Positions 9,929 through 21,331 of a DNA stretch of 41,025 nt are shown one piece after another (positions within the stretch are counted from its first letter, which is position 1; each line of letters starts with the position of its first letter). A program made the position numbers and the translations under genes. The notes beneath the pieces are model-generated. The model did no database searches and was not told the origin of the DNA. It saw only the letters and a program-made list of their open reading frames with translations. Source of the stretch: Dichomitus squalens LYAD-421 SS1 (taxonomy: Eukaryota > Basidiomycota > Agaricomycetes > Polyporales > Polyporaceae); NCBI RefSeq assembly GCF_000275845.1, contig NW_006766940.1:1-41025 (forward strand), written 5' to 3'.

Positions 9929-11265
9929 TCACCGTTGTAGCCTCTCCCATATCCTCCTCACCAGCCCGCGGGATTCCGCCGGCTCCTCCACCACCGACAC
10001 AGGTTTCACGAATCGATGCTGCAGTCCCTCCCTCCACGCAGCCTCCTGCGGTCCTAGCACCCACCTCTCCACACCCTTCAGCATGCCTTTCTCGATCGCC
10101 CGCAGCACCAACGACTCCCTCTTCCACAGCCCGTCCGTCCACACTGCCAGCGGCCCAACCCTGTCCAGAAGCGCCGGCCCCGAGCCCTCGTCCCTTTCCT
10201 CGATCAGAGCACGCTTTTCATCAGGAGGGATCGCACCTCGAGAGAGCTTTTTCCGCGCCATCCGGTTCGCCATAATGACATCCGTTAGGAGCCGGTCACC
10301 CACAATCACGAGCTCCTCGTCGCGCACGGGCTGCGGGAGGGACCTGAAGTACGCCCGGATGCTCTTGATGCACGAGTATGATGGCTTGAGCGAAGCGTGG
10401 CGCAGCACCGGGACGGAGAGGTGGTGCGTCACGGACTCAGCCTGGACCAACCCCGCGGAGCAACAACGGCTTAGCTTGCGGCGCGACGGAGATGACAGCA
10501 GCGGCAAAAGCTTGTGGGACATACCTCGATCTCGCCAACGTCTATATGTGACCCGGCCGTGTTGCTCACGATGAGCACGTTTCCCGGCCCGAACGTCTCC
10601 CGACATTCTCGCCATGCGTCCTGCGACCGGGTGAGCGTCTTGACGCACGTCGGATCGGCGTGCGGAGCGGGACTCACCGTGAGCTCTGGTACCAAACAGT
10701 CTTCATGGGGGATCGTCTGTATCAATCATCAGCGTCCGTAGGATAGAAAAGCCGGGAAACCATTCAAACGAGTAGCACAGAATACGGATGGACAGGGTGA
10801 CGGGAACGGGTGGACGAACAGCGATTTGTGGATGCGGTCCGGAGTATGCTGGGGGAAACGTACCGCTTTCCACGGCGCTTCGGACGGCGATACGGGCTGA
10901 CAACTCGGAATAACTTGAGGTACACAGTGGATGGACTCACTAGGCAATTATCCTTGTCAAACACCGCACCCCGATATCCTGCTTTGTGCAATGCCTGAAA
11001 GTCGATCTGGCGGATATCTTCCTAACGCGGGGCATCAGCATGACCATTACATAGCTGGTCGCCATTTCTTGGTCAAAAGTGCGCCAACACATAGGACCAG
11101 ACAAATAATGAGATCGCGGGTTATTCAGGGCGGAGAGAACACAGACGCAAGAATAGCAAAGTAGATAGCGATACACAGACCTTTCACGACAACACTCGGC
11201 AGGACCAGCCGTGGATTGATCAACAGGTGAAGAGGCGCAAGGATTCCAGGTAAGTTGAACGGCAT
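9929..11265 (-). CDS. GEP4: Mitochondrial phosphatidylglycerophosphatase, GEP4 family
   Basis: Five exons on the minus strand join in phase to 269 residues: 11265-11181, 11017-10941, 10716-10678, 10620-10525 and 10441-9929. The protein begins MPFNLPGI, as fungal GEP4 proteins do, with a hydrophobic N-terminal stretch. The HAD-superfamily motif I is FDKDNCL, with Asp49 as expected nucleophile and Asp51 as acid/base. Motif II lies in VLIVSNTAG, and motifs III/IV in the CIKSIRAYF...VIVGDRLLTDV segment. GEP4 dephosphorylates phosphatidylglycerolphosphate to phosphatidylglycerol, a step of cardiolipin synthesis at the matrix side of the inner membrane. The GVG-like tail contains LAVWTDGLWKRE, typical of the family, and continues about 50 residues further. 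Intron 1 (163 bp) is longer than the other three. All motifs are present, so the enzyme is expected to be active. Confidence 0.92.
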
Positions 11266-11741
11266 GTTCTGGTCTGGACACCTGCCAATCCGCGGTCACC
11301 GACGTGAGGCAGCCACCGGTGTCTAAAATCAGTTCAACAGTCAGAGGCTAAGTTCCTTAAGCCAGGAGTCCAGATATGAGCCTAAGGTAAGGGCCAAAGA
11401 GAGAGCAGGAATGATGCCGCCCAAACCGTTTGCTGGCAGTAAAGAGGACGTGAGTCACGTGACAGGCTGGCTGACGTCATAGTCACGCTTCTGCGGGGGT
11501 GGTGATTGTGAGAGATTCTGCTATAATAGACGCGCAAGGATACCCGAGGACATCGCGTCCGTACCATGTCAGCTGTATAAACTTGTATGCGAGCCACGAC
11601 AATCAATTCCATGTTGCCACCAGCGCCTTCTTGCTTCTCCCTTCAATATATGGCTTCGGTGTCCACAAGGTATGCGCATATAGCACCACACTTGGGGCAA
11701 AGCTCAACACGATATTGCAGTAGAGTTCCATACATCCATCA
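11266..11741. other. Intergenic, upstream of GEP4
   Basis: No supported gene. It presumably holds the GEP4 promoter on the minus strand; two TGACGTCA-like or TCACGTGA-like palindromic motifs at about 11454-11480 could be regulator sites. Confidence 0.3.
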
Positions 11742-12223
11742 ATGCATCAACCTTCAGAACGACCGCAAGCTTCCCTCGTACACATATCACCTGAAAGCTC
11801 TGTGAGGACTGATAACCACTTGCGTGTGGTGCAGCAGATTCAGCCGAAATCTACTACTGCGCGGTTTGTTTCTGTTCTGGATGCGACGTGGCAGGGGCCC
11901 CAGAATTCCTCCATTAAGGTGCGCATATGATTCCGTGATTATATGCATACACCGCATGGCCATGCTAGCAGAGGCGGCCATTTCGAGCAAGCTTCGCCGT
12001 CGGCGCATCGCGTTGCCTCAACACTGTGGGTGGGTCGCCTACTCGTTACTCCCATGTGCAAGAGCATTGTGCAATCTTGAACGAACAGCAGAGAACGCGC
12101 ACTTTCCGTTTCCTCAAGGATTCACCCCATTCGAACGCGTTGTTCCGCGCATACAGTCAACTTGCCGCGACGATACAGACACAAATGGCTATCACGGCAC
12201 CACTACGCTCCCTACAAGCATGA
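11742..12223 (+). CDS. Tentative small hypothetical protein, two exons
   Basis: Exon 1 (11742-11918) and exon 2 (11969-12223) join in phase 0 across a 50-bp GT-AG intron and give 144 residues. The product is polar, Gln/Ser/Arg-rich, with no recognisable domain, signal or membrane segment. Support is limited to the phase-consistent join and an ordinary amino-acid composition, and the intron lies at the short end of the size range here. It could be chance open sequence. Confidence 0.3.
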
Positions 12224-14320
12224 ATCGCATCCAATGGTCCCTCAAGGACACCGACGGGGCCGGAGCGAGTAGGGTGTCCAGCTTGAGCGACCGATCGTTA
12301 CAGATCGGGTGATATGCGCGATATCCTTAAGCCTAGCGCCTCCTTCCCTGTCGAAACTTCAGGTACGTAGGTGAATACACACGTGTATATGGATAGCCGG
12401 TGCGTATCTGCGTCCAGATTGTACTGCGTGTCCATTTACGTACGATCTTGATCTTGGGCCAACAGCTCGAGCAGACCACCCCCAATCACTCAGCTCGCTT
12501 GAAGTGTCCACGCGCCGTCCGCGCGGGACTGCAGGTACCTCCTTACCTCTGAAGACACATTGGATTGCTAGCGGCCCGACGGTAAGACCTCGCTTTGCTT
12601 TCGGGTATGGGTACGCGACCGCCCATATCATAAACAATAGCAAGCAAACTGAACTTCCTCAAAGCCACGAGACAAGAGGAGCCGTCTTACTCACGTTTAT
12701 CTTGCCGATGACCGGAAGTAGGGTCCCACATCTTACTCCCGGGAGCTACACCCGATCTTCAGTATGGGGCAGCGGCTTCCGACTTCGGAGATCTAGATGA
12801 CAGGAGCACGATAGAATAAGTGGATATCATGACGCGAGGTGTGTTACGTACAGCGTTGGTGTCGATTCACTGCGAGGCTGATTGACACCTTGAACCCTTT
12901 TGTGCATCGCTCCAGACATCCTTGCGTCAGCTGTTCTCATCCGATTGTCATCCGAGTGTGCAAAACGGGAGTGAGACCAGAAACCACAAAGGAGGAAACG
13001 ATCGGAGCGGGTACACCGTGCTACCATTCTTGCAATCGTCAATTTACCCAGCACGATGCCTGAGCAAAAGGCACGCTGCTCACCTGGACATTGACATGTG
13101 ACAATGAGGACATAGCGGGGCCGGGATGTGGTGAGTGACCTTCTGGTAGCGATCTCATTTCGCGCACGGGATGGCCGAGGTTTGTCCTTTTCTCGTGTAC
13201 TCTACAGGTTATCCTTACTTAGATACTGCCACGCAGAAGATCCAGAACAGCACATGGATGCCACACTACAGCGAACGAGGGTTCGTGACGCAAACCCGTG
13301 CGTAGAGATCGTCAAAGCCAAATCCGGCGCTACGGGCTCCAGTCAATGAAGCATTGGCGAATGTCAGTTGCATTTCAGTAAGGCAACCATACGGTTGGTT
13401 GCAAGAAAGAAGCTGTCCATCAAGCACGCTCTGAGTTCTTTCATGCAACGTGCCCACGACATGGAACCCGCTCGGAGATGTCGGCAGTGACTAGTGAAGG
13501 GCGAGAATACGCGAAGCCACTCGGAGTATTGCACCTCTTAGGCCTCGCGGATCCGGACCCTTCGGCGTGCAGCCACACGTGCATAGGCGGTCACCGTGCG
13601 GGATACGGTCCATCCTGACCTCTTAAGCTGTGGAAAGGGCAGTGGACCCCGCATCGGCAATTTGGGCGGAGGATGTGAAGCGTCCATGACCAGGACAGCG
13701 GAGGCTGTATCTTGCGGGCCCGTCCTAATGGCTTCGCGTGAGGCCCTAGGCACCGGATAAGGTGAAGGCGAAGTCAGGGCATGCGGGTGACGAAACGGAG
13801 TGGTCAGAATATCGGCGGAACGGTGTGTCCTCGGTCGTCGCTCGAGGATCATGACCTACCGACGGAAGACAAGAAAGAAGACAAAAGTGCGAAGCTTCAG
13901 GAGGTAGTACAGTCGTTATCTGCTCGCTGTAAGCTGGCAGCTGCAGCGCGATTGGCTACGGAGGCGCGGCGACGAGCGTAGGAAAGATGAAAGAGGGTGA
14001 GAACATGGCATCAAAGGCCTGGGCGCAACCGGCAAATTTGGCATGCCTGCCTGCTTAGCCGCCGTGCGCACGGACGCGCCCAAGATCGCGTGTTGACGGA
14101 GTCCATGACGATGCGGGGGTGCTGAGAACCTTTGATGATGCTCTCTGCAAACAATATCCTCTCACAAGGGAAAAACTCTGCAAAGGAGCAGTGTCGATGG
14201 ACTTGTGAGAGATATGGCGCAAAGGGGAAGAGCGGAGGTGATGGTGATGTCTGTCGGCAAGCTAAACTTCCCTGGCGAGGTCCTCCCCTTTCCGGTATCT
14301 TTGGCGGCAACGTCCAGGAC
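12224..14320. other. Large intergenic region
   Basis: More than 2 kb with only short open frames on both strands. A plus-strand frame ending at 13981 has a Lys/Ala-rich helical tail, but no start or splice partner was found. No tRNA or repeat is recognised. Part of it is likely the upstream region of the bZIP gene. Confidence 0.35.
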
Positions 14321-14457
14321 GAGCGATATAAGTCCGCGTTCCTAACCTTGCCATCTTTTCGAACCCGAACCCCCACTCCGTCGCCATCCTCCTCCGCAGC
14401 CGTCCGCCCGACTCCCATTCCACCTACAGGCAGTATTGCCCTCGAAAACGAGCAGCC
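14321..14457 (+). promoter_or_regulatory. bZIP core promoter and pyrimidine-rich leader
   Basis: A TATA-like GATATAAG at 14325-14332 stands about 125 bp before the ATG and is followed by a C/T-rich stretch (14335-14440). This is the usual form of strong fungal promoters, where pyrimidine tracts mark the transcription start zone. Confidence 0.45.
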
Positions 14458-17030
14458 ATGTCCTCCATCCACCTCCCCGCTCTGCACATGTCCAACATCA
14501 TCGCCGCCGACGCACCCCTCACCTCGCCCATATCCGAGTCGCTCCCCGTCCCATGGGACCGCGACCCCGCCCTCGCCGCTCTTTACGACCCGTTCTCACT
14601 CCCTTTGTCCGCCTCGCCGCCTACTGTAATGCCCGGCACGCTCCCTGACACCCGCAAAGTGCTCAAGGGCCGCAGTACCCCCGACGCGGAGCAATGCCTC
14701 CCCACGCACCAAGTCTTCGACTTCATGCCTGGCAGCACCCCTACGCCGGTCATGGGAAGCAGCCCCGCGTCCACGCCGGCATCGTCTCCCCAGAGCGCGA
14801 CGCAGCCGCTCCCGCAGCGGTCCGGCTCTCAACACACGTTCTCTGCAGGGTCGACATCAGACAAGACGTCGTCGGCGGGCAGCGTGGTCGTGCCTGCGAA
14901 GCGTCCGTCTGTCGGTCCGCCAAACTGCGGCAGCACGAAGAAGGCACGCTCGGGAGAGCGGGTGAGCACGAAGGACTTTGTGCCCCCGGACGTATCTGGG
15001 CTGAGCAAGCGCGAGGCGCGGCTGGTCAAGAACCGTGCGGCAGCGTTCTTGAGCCGGCAGAGGAAGCGGGAGGAGTTTGAGAACATGGAGATGTGAGTGT
15101 TATTTTCACCATTGGCGTCCGGTTTTTCCTATTGCTCCGGGTCGGGTTCCCATTCATCGATGCGTCAACACGCCCCTGCAATGCGCTCTGTTACCCTTCG
15201 CCTATCACTCTTTCTCTCGCTTCTCGTCAAGCAGCGGGAGACAGTCATCTCCGTTGCCCAATTGCAGAGAGCAGAGAGAGCGCAGGCCGGGGCTATGCCT
15301 CCGGATAAGCGTCTAGGCGGCGTTGCGTGGGGCGGCAGCGCCTTGCTCTGATAGGCCGCAGTGTGAGACCATCATTGCCAAAGAGATGTCTCTGTCGGGG
15401 AGCAGGCAGAGAAGCACACGCATGTCGGAGCGCGCATTGACTAGTGGCCCGCAATGGTTTCCGAAACACGTTGCTCGCGCTGGCGGGTGCTATCTAGATA
15501 GGACATCATCAGGTCGCCCGGGATCATATCTCGTGAGCAGATGATCTGTTCATGGCTTCTGATCAAGGGCGGCCGCACTGCTTTGTGGCGCGGCTTCTGC
15601 TCAGGTTTCTGCTTATTAGCCTGGTTGCTATTGCATGGAGGTAAGATTGTCAATGGATGGAGATATGTTGCTCTCGTCCGGATATGATAATGATGGCTAC
15701 GGGTTCGCGTCTAGCCATGCTGTGGAGCTGGTACCATCACATGTTTCCTATCACCTGAAGCCAATATGGATAGAGTTACTGACGACATTCATTTCCGCAC
15801 AGCCGGGTCGCAGAGCTCGAGCAGGAGAACGCCCGTCTGCTCGCTTCGATCCAGCAGCAGCAGGGGTCGACGCCAGCTCCCGCCGAGGATGGTCTGAAGT
15901 CGGAGCTTGAGCAGCTCAAGCGGCAACTCGCGGAGACGCAGCAGCGTGAACGCGAGCTGGCAGAGAAGCTGTCGAGCGGACCTATGCCGGCGTCCGTCGA
16001 GAAGCCTGCGGTGAAGATGGAAGTGGTGGAGCCCCAGCTGCCGGCGTCGTTGCGTGCGCACAAGGGGGAGCGGTCGGGTGCGAGCCTTGGACTCATGGTG
16101 CGTAGCTTTTGAATTGGTTGCTGCGAACGGAGATGAACAGAGGTTGTGGGATAGGTCCTTCTGTGTGCGCTGCCCACGCTCCTCTCGATGCCCACGCACA
16201 ACACGATGCCGAGCAGCATGTCATTCGGCCACTCCCACTCTCACTCGCATTCCCACTCGACTTCGCTGGACATGGCGACGTTCCCGCCCAACGACTACGA
16301 CTGGGGCCTTGGCTTTGGGACAAGCGCGATGGACCTCGACCTTGCGCCCTCTACGCTTACCCCGGAGGAGCAGCGCGGTGAGCCCGAGTTCAAGAAGCTC
16401 GAGTTCGTCGACCTGGATGCGGAAAAGTTTGGCTTGAGCGGCTTGGACATCTCGTTCGACGCGAGCGCGGCAAAGGATGGGCGCATCCGTGTGCGGATCC
16501 ATCCTCCGGCGGCTTCGGATAACGGCAACGGCAGCGAGCAGGCGCAGATCGAGGAGGACCAGACGATGTGGCATGACGCCGAGGACGACCTCGGGCCATT
16601 CCTCGGCGTGGGTTCCGGGTTCGATCAGGCTTCTTTTGGCTCCAACGGCCTCCGCCCGCTCGACTTCTCGTTCCCGTCGTCGCAGTCCTCGGCATACTCC
16701 GCAGCGTCGTCGTCGCCGTCCCTCGTCTCCTCGCCAACGAACGCCTTCTTTCCGCCCATGCCCTCACCTTCGCAAACGCCAAACGAGTACGAGTTCGAGC
16801 TCGGCAGCGAGTATGGTAGCGTCGGCAGCGGCATCTCGCGTGCGGGTAGCCCGGGCATGATGTCGCGGCGACTAGGCGCGTGGACTCGGGTCGACGTTCG
16901 GCGACGACCCCGTAGGCGAGCGGCGAGGAGCCGAAAGGGGAGAAGAGAGGGTAAGAGGGATAAACGTATCAGAAAACTCGACGGGGCAGAGCGGCGGTCG
17001 GCACGAAGGCACAAGACCGACGAAAGCTAG
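14458..17030 (+). pseudogene. bZIP transcription factor, copy interrupted by a retroelement
   Basis: Exons 14458-15092, 15803-16097 and 16155-16860 join in phase; from 16861 the frame runs into inserted DNA and stops at 17030. Residues 184-204 are a bZIP basic region with the N-x3-A-x2-S-R core (KNRAAAFLSRQRKR), continuing through the intron into a Leu/Glu heptad zipper (residues 212-265). Residues 1-180 are Ser/Pro-rich. After a His-Ser repeat the C-terminal half is acidic and disordered. Residues 307-322 (LGLMVLLCALPTLLSM) form a hydrophobic stretch made by joining exons 2 and 3. Intron 1 is unusually long at 710 bp; intron 2 is 57 bp. The shared sequence with 17892-18839 shows the natural C-terminus is lost here. 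It is a DNA-binding regulator; whether it belongs to an ER-tethered class such as ATF6/CREB3 is inference. Confidence 0.85.
15093..15802 (+). other. 710-bp intron within the bZIP basic-zipper junction
   Basis: It begins GTGAGT and ends CGCACAG. Removing it restores an uninterrupted basic region and zipper across an AT|C (Ile212) codon. It is about ten times the local norm. No protein or obvious terminal repeat was recognised in it. It is a conventional GT-AG intron, unlike the HAC1/XBP1 type. Confidence 0.75.
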
Positions 17031-17297
17031 TCTTCACGCAACCAGCGACAGACTAGTCCCAATGACCAAGTTATACATTAGCAATCGGAGGGAGATACAA
17101 CGCTATGGTCACTCACCTAGTCCCAATGACCAAGAGGTCGAGATGGGGACTAGGGAGTGCCTAAGGGGGTCCTTATATACTAGAAGGGCTGCTTAGCAAC
17201 CAAAGACAAGGCGCGAGAGCGAGGCAGTGAAGATGACAAAGGGAGAACAAAGGGCGGGAAGGAAAAGGCAAAGGCAATGGTGATCACGGGAACGTAG
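16861..17297. mobile_element. Probable LTR or other insertion inside the bZIP gene (truncated by gap)
   Basis: At 16861 the bZIP sequence, which continues normally in the second copy after 18839, is replaced by unrelated DNA beginning TGT. The stretch holds an 18-bp direct repeat (CTAGTCCCAATGACCAAG at 17053-17070 and 17117-17134) and an inverted partial copy at about 17142. A TATA-like element lies at 17172-17178, followed by purine-rich sequence. A TG start, a promoter-like TATA in the middle and a purine-rich 3' part fit a 5' LTR with leader. The element runs into the N gap, so its far end and target duplication cannot be seen. Confidence 0.6.
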
Positions 17298-17891
17298 NNN
17301 NNNNNNNNNNNNNNNNNNNNNNNNNNNNNNNNNNNNNNNNNNNNNNNNNNNNNNNNNNNNNNNNNNNNNNNNNNNNNNNNNNNNNNNNNNNNNNNNNNNN
17401 NNNNNNNNNNNNNNNNNNNNNNNNNNNNNNNNNNNNNNNNNNNNNNNNNNNNNNNNNNNNNNNNNNNNNNNNNNNNNNNNNNNNNNNNNNNNNNNNNNNN
17501 NNNNNNNNNNNNNNNNNNNNNNNNNNNNNNNNNNNNNNNNNNNNNNNNNNNNNNNNNNNNNNNNNNNNNNNNNNNNNNNNNNNNNNNNNNNNNNNNNNNN
17601 NNNNNNNNNNNNNNNNNNNNNNNNNNNNNNNNNNNNNNNNNNNNNNNNNNNNNNNNNNNNNNNNNNNNNNNNNNNNNNNNNNNNNNNNNNNNNNNNNNNN
17701 NNNNNNNNNNNNNNNNNNNNNNNNNNNNNNNNNNNNNNNNNNNNNNNNNNNNNNNNNNNNNNNNNNNNNNNNNNNNNNNNNNNNNNNNNNNNNNNNNNNN
17801 NNNNNNNNNNNNNNNNNNNNNNNNNNNNNNNNNNNNNNNNNNNNNNNNNNNNNNNNNNNNNNNNNNNNNNNNNNNNNNNNNNNNNNNNNNN
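17298..17891. other. Assembly gap (594 N)
   Basis: An unbroken run of N joins the retroelement-bearing piece to a second copy of the bZIP 3' half. Any open frame drawn through it is meaningless. Confidence 0.99.
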
Positions 17892-18931
17892 AGCTCAAGC
17901 GGCAACTCGCGGAGACGCAGCAGCGTGAACGCGAGCTGGCAGAGAAGCTGTCGAGCGGACCTATGCCGGCGTCCGTCGAGAAGCCTGCGGTGAAGATGGA
18001 AGTGGTGGAGCCCCAGCTGCCGGCGTCGTTGCGTGCGCACAAGGGGGAGCGGTCGGGTGCGAGCCTTGGACTCATGGTGCGTAGCTTTTGAATTGGTTGC
18101 TGCGAACGGAGATGAACAGAGGTTGTGGGATAGGTCCTTCTGTGTGCGCTGCCCACGCTCCTCTCGATGCCCACGCACAACACGATGCCGAGCAGCATGT
18201 CATTCGGCCACTCCCACTCTCACTCGCATTCCCACTCGACTTCGCTGGACATGGCGACGTTCCCGCCCAACGACTACGACTGGGGCCTTGGCTTTGGGAC
18301 AAGCGCGATGGACCTCGACCTTGCGCCCTCTACGCTTACCCCGGAGGAGCAGCGCGGTGAGCCCGAGTTCAAGAAGCTCGAGTTCGTCGACCTGGATGCG
18401 GAAAAGTTTGGCTTGAGCGGCTTGGACATCTCGTTCGACGCGAGCGCGGCAAAGGATGGGCGCATCCGTGTGCGGATCCATCCTCCGGCGGCTTCGGATA
18501 ACGGCAACGGCAGCGAGCAGGCGCAGATCGAGGAGGACCAGACGATGTGGCATGACGCCGAGGACGACCTCGGGCCATTCCTCGGCGTGGGTTCCGGGTT
18601 CGATCAGGCTTCTTTTGGCTCCAACGGCCTCCGCCCGCTCGACTTCTCGTTCCCGTCGTCGCAGTCCTCGGCATACTCCGCAGCGTCGTCGTCGCCGTCC
18701 CTCGTCTCCTCGCCAACGAACGCCTTCTTTCCGCCCATGCCCTCACCTTCGCAAACGCCAAACGAGTACGAGTTCGAGCTCGGCAGCGAGTATGGTAGCG
18801 TCGGCAGCGGCATCTCGCGTGCGGGTAGCCCGGGCATGAGCTCGAGCGGCAAGCGGCGAGTGCGTATAGCTTTACGCGGGATGCCCGGCAAGGGCAAGGA
18901 GGGAGGCGAATGGGAGGTGGAGGTTTGCTAG
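17892..18931 (+). CDS. bZIP transcription factor, 3' half with intact C-terminus
   Basis: It starts inside exon 2 at the gap edge. Coding parts are 17892-18076 and 18134-18931. Positions 17892-18839 repeat 15913-16860 at a constant offset of 1979; every translation compared is identical. Unlike the other copy, this one reads on into a basic-hydrophobic ending (SGKRRVRIALRGM...GGEWEVEVC) and a stop at 18931. This looks like the authentic tail. With exons 1-2 of the other copy the full protein would be 575 residues. Basic region and zipper start are missing only because of the gap. It is most likely the other haplotype or the same locus placed twice; a true tandem duplication is less likely. 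Confidence 0.85.
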
Positions 18932-20988
18932 GCTTGATGCCTGGAGAATGGATGTGCAGTGCAGGACATGCAAAAATATGCGTTTCTCATGCCTGATGCC
19001 TCGCGCGGTCGAGCGGACGCTGCGGGAGGTGCGATTATGTGTTAAACTATCCTCGGTGTGGTTCCACCATAACTCCCTTTGATTTCTCATCCTCTAGTTT
19101 TTGTTCTGGTTCTTCGCGCCTGTGCATGCGCGGTCTTTCTTTGGATATCTCCCGCTTGTTTGTTATTTGTGACTCGTCGTACCCTACTCGCTCGTCTGTA
19201 TTGTTTGGCTCTCGTGCTCTCGCCCTCGCCCATTGCATTCATACGTCGTAAAAAAAACCGTATTATACCTATCCCCGATGCATCCGCCATCCGCCATACA
19301 TCGTACATAAATACATCATCACATAGATACACACCGACTTACAGAAAAAGCAAGTATCGTACATACTCGTTACTATTACCCCCCGACTACCCTAACATAC
19401 CTCATACCCGCCTCGCCGCACTTGTTGTTTGTTTCCAGACGGTTGTTGGTTATTCGTTTCCCCTTCCTCGATTCCCTCCATGCCTCCTGGTGGATGGGAC
19501 CGAGAGAGGTCAGTTTGTTTCGCTTTAGACTGTTTGAAGCTGGAGCAGTCCATGTCTTCGTGTCTGTCATTTCCGTGATCTGTCTCGCTATCGCTATGGG
19601 CTTGGTGCACGCCGGTGTTACTATCGATGTAAACGTATGGTCCTATGGAGTCATCACTCGCACCCCACTCTTCCACCACAACGTAACATTCCGCGTGCGA
19701 GTTGCCGACCGGTTACTGCGCGACTCTACCTGTCAGCTGCTCCGTTGCGAAGGCACACAAATTCTTACATTCTTAGCGCACCTCGCAGTGGCGTTTGACT
19801 GGGAGTTCTGTCAGCAGTCGGGCGTCGGGAGACACGCGCAACCGGTCTTGAGACGGTCTGCGCCAGAACATACTCTCACGCATCAGAACGTTGCAATGTG
19901 CCCCTCTCGTAAGCACAATCAGCCGACTCCGATGGCGCGGGAAAGACGATGGGACCGCAGCTAGTGTACGCGGCAAAGTGCTGCCATTCTGCCAGTGGCG
20001 CTTGCCGTTCAGCCAGCGGGCCTGCACTGGCAAATATTGGCAGATATATTTAGCGCACATACCTAAAAATGGTCGTAGGGGTGGGACCCGCGGGCTTCTG
20101 ATGCCTGGGTACTCATACAAAAGCCCTGTAAAAGTACTACTAGTATGTGACGTCTTCCACAGCACTGCGTTCTGTGGACCCATGACGATACTGATTGCTC
20201 TCACCTTGTTCTTTGGTTAGAGGGTGTGACCGGCGCTATAACAATGAGGAACAGCCTACGCCGCTCTTCATGCACTACACCCCTTCAGAAAGCTTCGAAG
20301 CCTCATCTGAGGCTGACTGGTAAGCTGAAAACGTCATCAGGTACTCCCTAGGGCAATCTGATGGATGTATGTCAAGAGGAACTCACTCCAGACTCTATGT
20401 CTCTCGACGGAGGCGCTTAAATATTTGCCAGTTTCTGCCGACCATGGCAATTGCCATATTTGTCATATCTGCCGGCAGAGTAGCCCAAAACATTTCTGCC
20501 ATGTACACTAACCGCAGCTCGCGAACAGCAAGTCAGCGCATCACAGTAAGTAAACATTTGTAGTTCCCATTCTGGAGAGGGCCGCAAAGGAAGCGGAGCT
20601 CAGCCGGGCGGTTGTGGGAACTGCGAATATCTTAGGAGCCGCATGATGCGGGGGCGAAGGCTTCAGAGACCGTCAAACAGAGGCCGTTCTTCACGTCATC
20701 CTGAGTGGTTGTCTATGATTACACCCATGTGCATCAATTCGAGGAAGATGAAGTATCATGAGAGCCTACGAGGTGACATTGACAGGCTGCGGGAACGCTT
20801 GGGTATCTCGGGACCTTGTGTTGGCATGAGAACACTTGCCCATGTTGTGCTATCCGCTCACAATCCATTCGTTACTAAATGAGGACAATCTGGAGACCAA
20901 TGATACGCTCACTGGAGACACTAGGGTCAGGAAGATCCACCTCTCAGTCAAGAGTTCGGGCTCGTTCTGCCGCTTGATTCACACGGTA
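18932..20988. other. Intergenic, bZIP 3' region and AT-richer spacer
   Basis: 18932-19250 looks like a pyrimidine-rich 3' untranslated region. Beyond it only short frames occur. The motif ACTGGCAAATATT at about 20026 recurs inverted near 20412-20425, suggesting a decayed repeat, but no element could be bounded. Confidence 0.35.
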
Positions 20989-21331
20989 TGAGGCATCCTC
21001 TAGCGTAGAGAAAGTGTTGAAAAGGTGTGCGAGGGAGGACCCTAGTGAACGCCCTAGATTGAATGAGGCAATGATTGTGTTGAGGCATTGGTATAATTCC
21101 TTCTCCAGCTTGCAGATTAAATGAGATGCTATACTTGTGACCAACAATCTTGTCATGTACTATACGGGTAGTATCCAAGCCCTGAGTACTTGCTGGCTCC
21201 TGGTTCCCAGTAGTCTCACTCGCGGGAGGAATCGGTCAGGCGAGCGAATTTGGAGGCCATGGATGATTCGATGAACCACCACAATTGTAGTAGTGTTGTA
21301 TCGAATCTCGGGTTTGCAGTCTCGTAAGTAC
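20989..21331 (+). pseudogene. Copied 3' end of the kinase gene with its flank
   Basis: About 340 bp repeat, in inverted orientation, the last 130 coding bases and 200 bp of 3' flank of the kinase gene (8110-7780). The stop codon and the VEKVLKRCAR, ERPRLNEA and SLQIK motifs are retained. Upstream of 20989 the kinase sequence is absent, so no functional kinase is encoded. Several substitutions and a 3-bp insertion separate the copies. The similarity ends at the outer edge of the inverted-repeat element at 7780. Confidence 0.8.

Noticed and set aside
16098..16154. HAC1/XBP1-style unconventional intron in the bZIP gene
   Set aside because: Both bZIP introns have ordinary GT-AG ends, and no CNG|C-loop stem pair flanking the junction was seen.
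17180..18198. Minus-strand open frames running through the N gap
   Set aside because: They exist only because N is read as any codon; they are shadows of the bZIP gene on the other strand.
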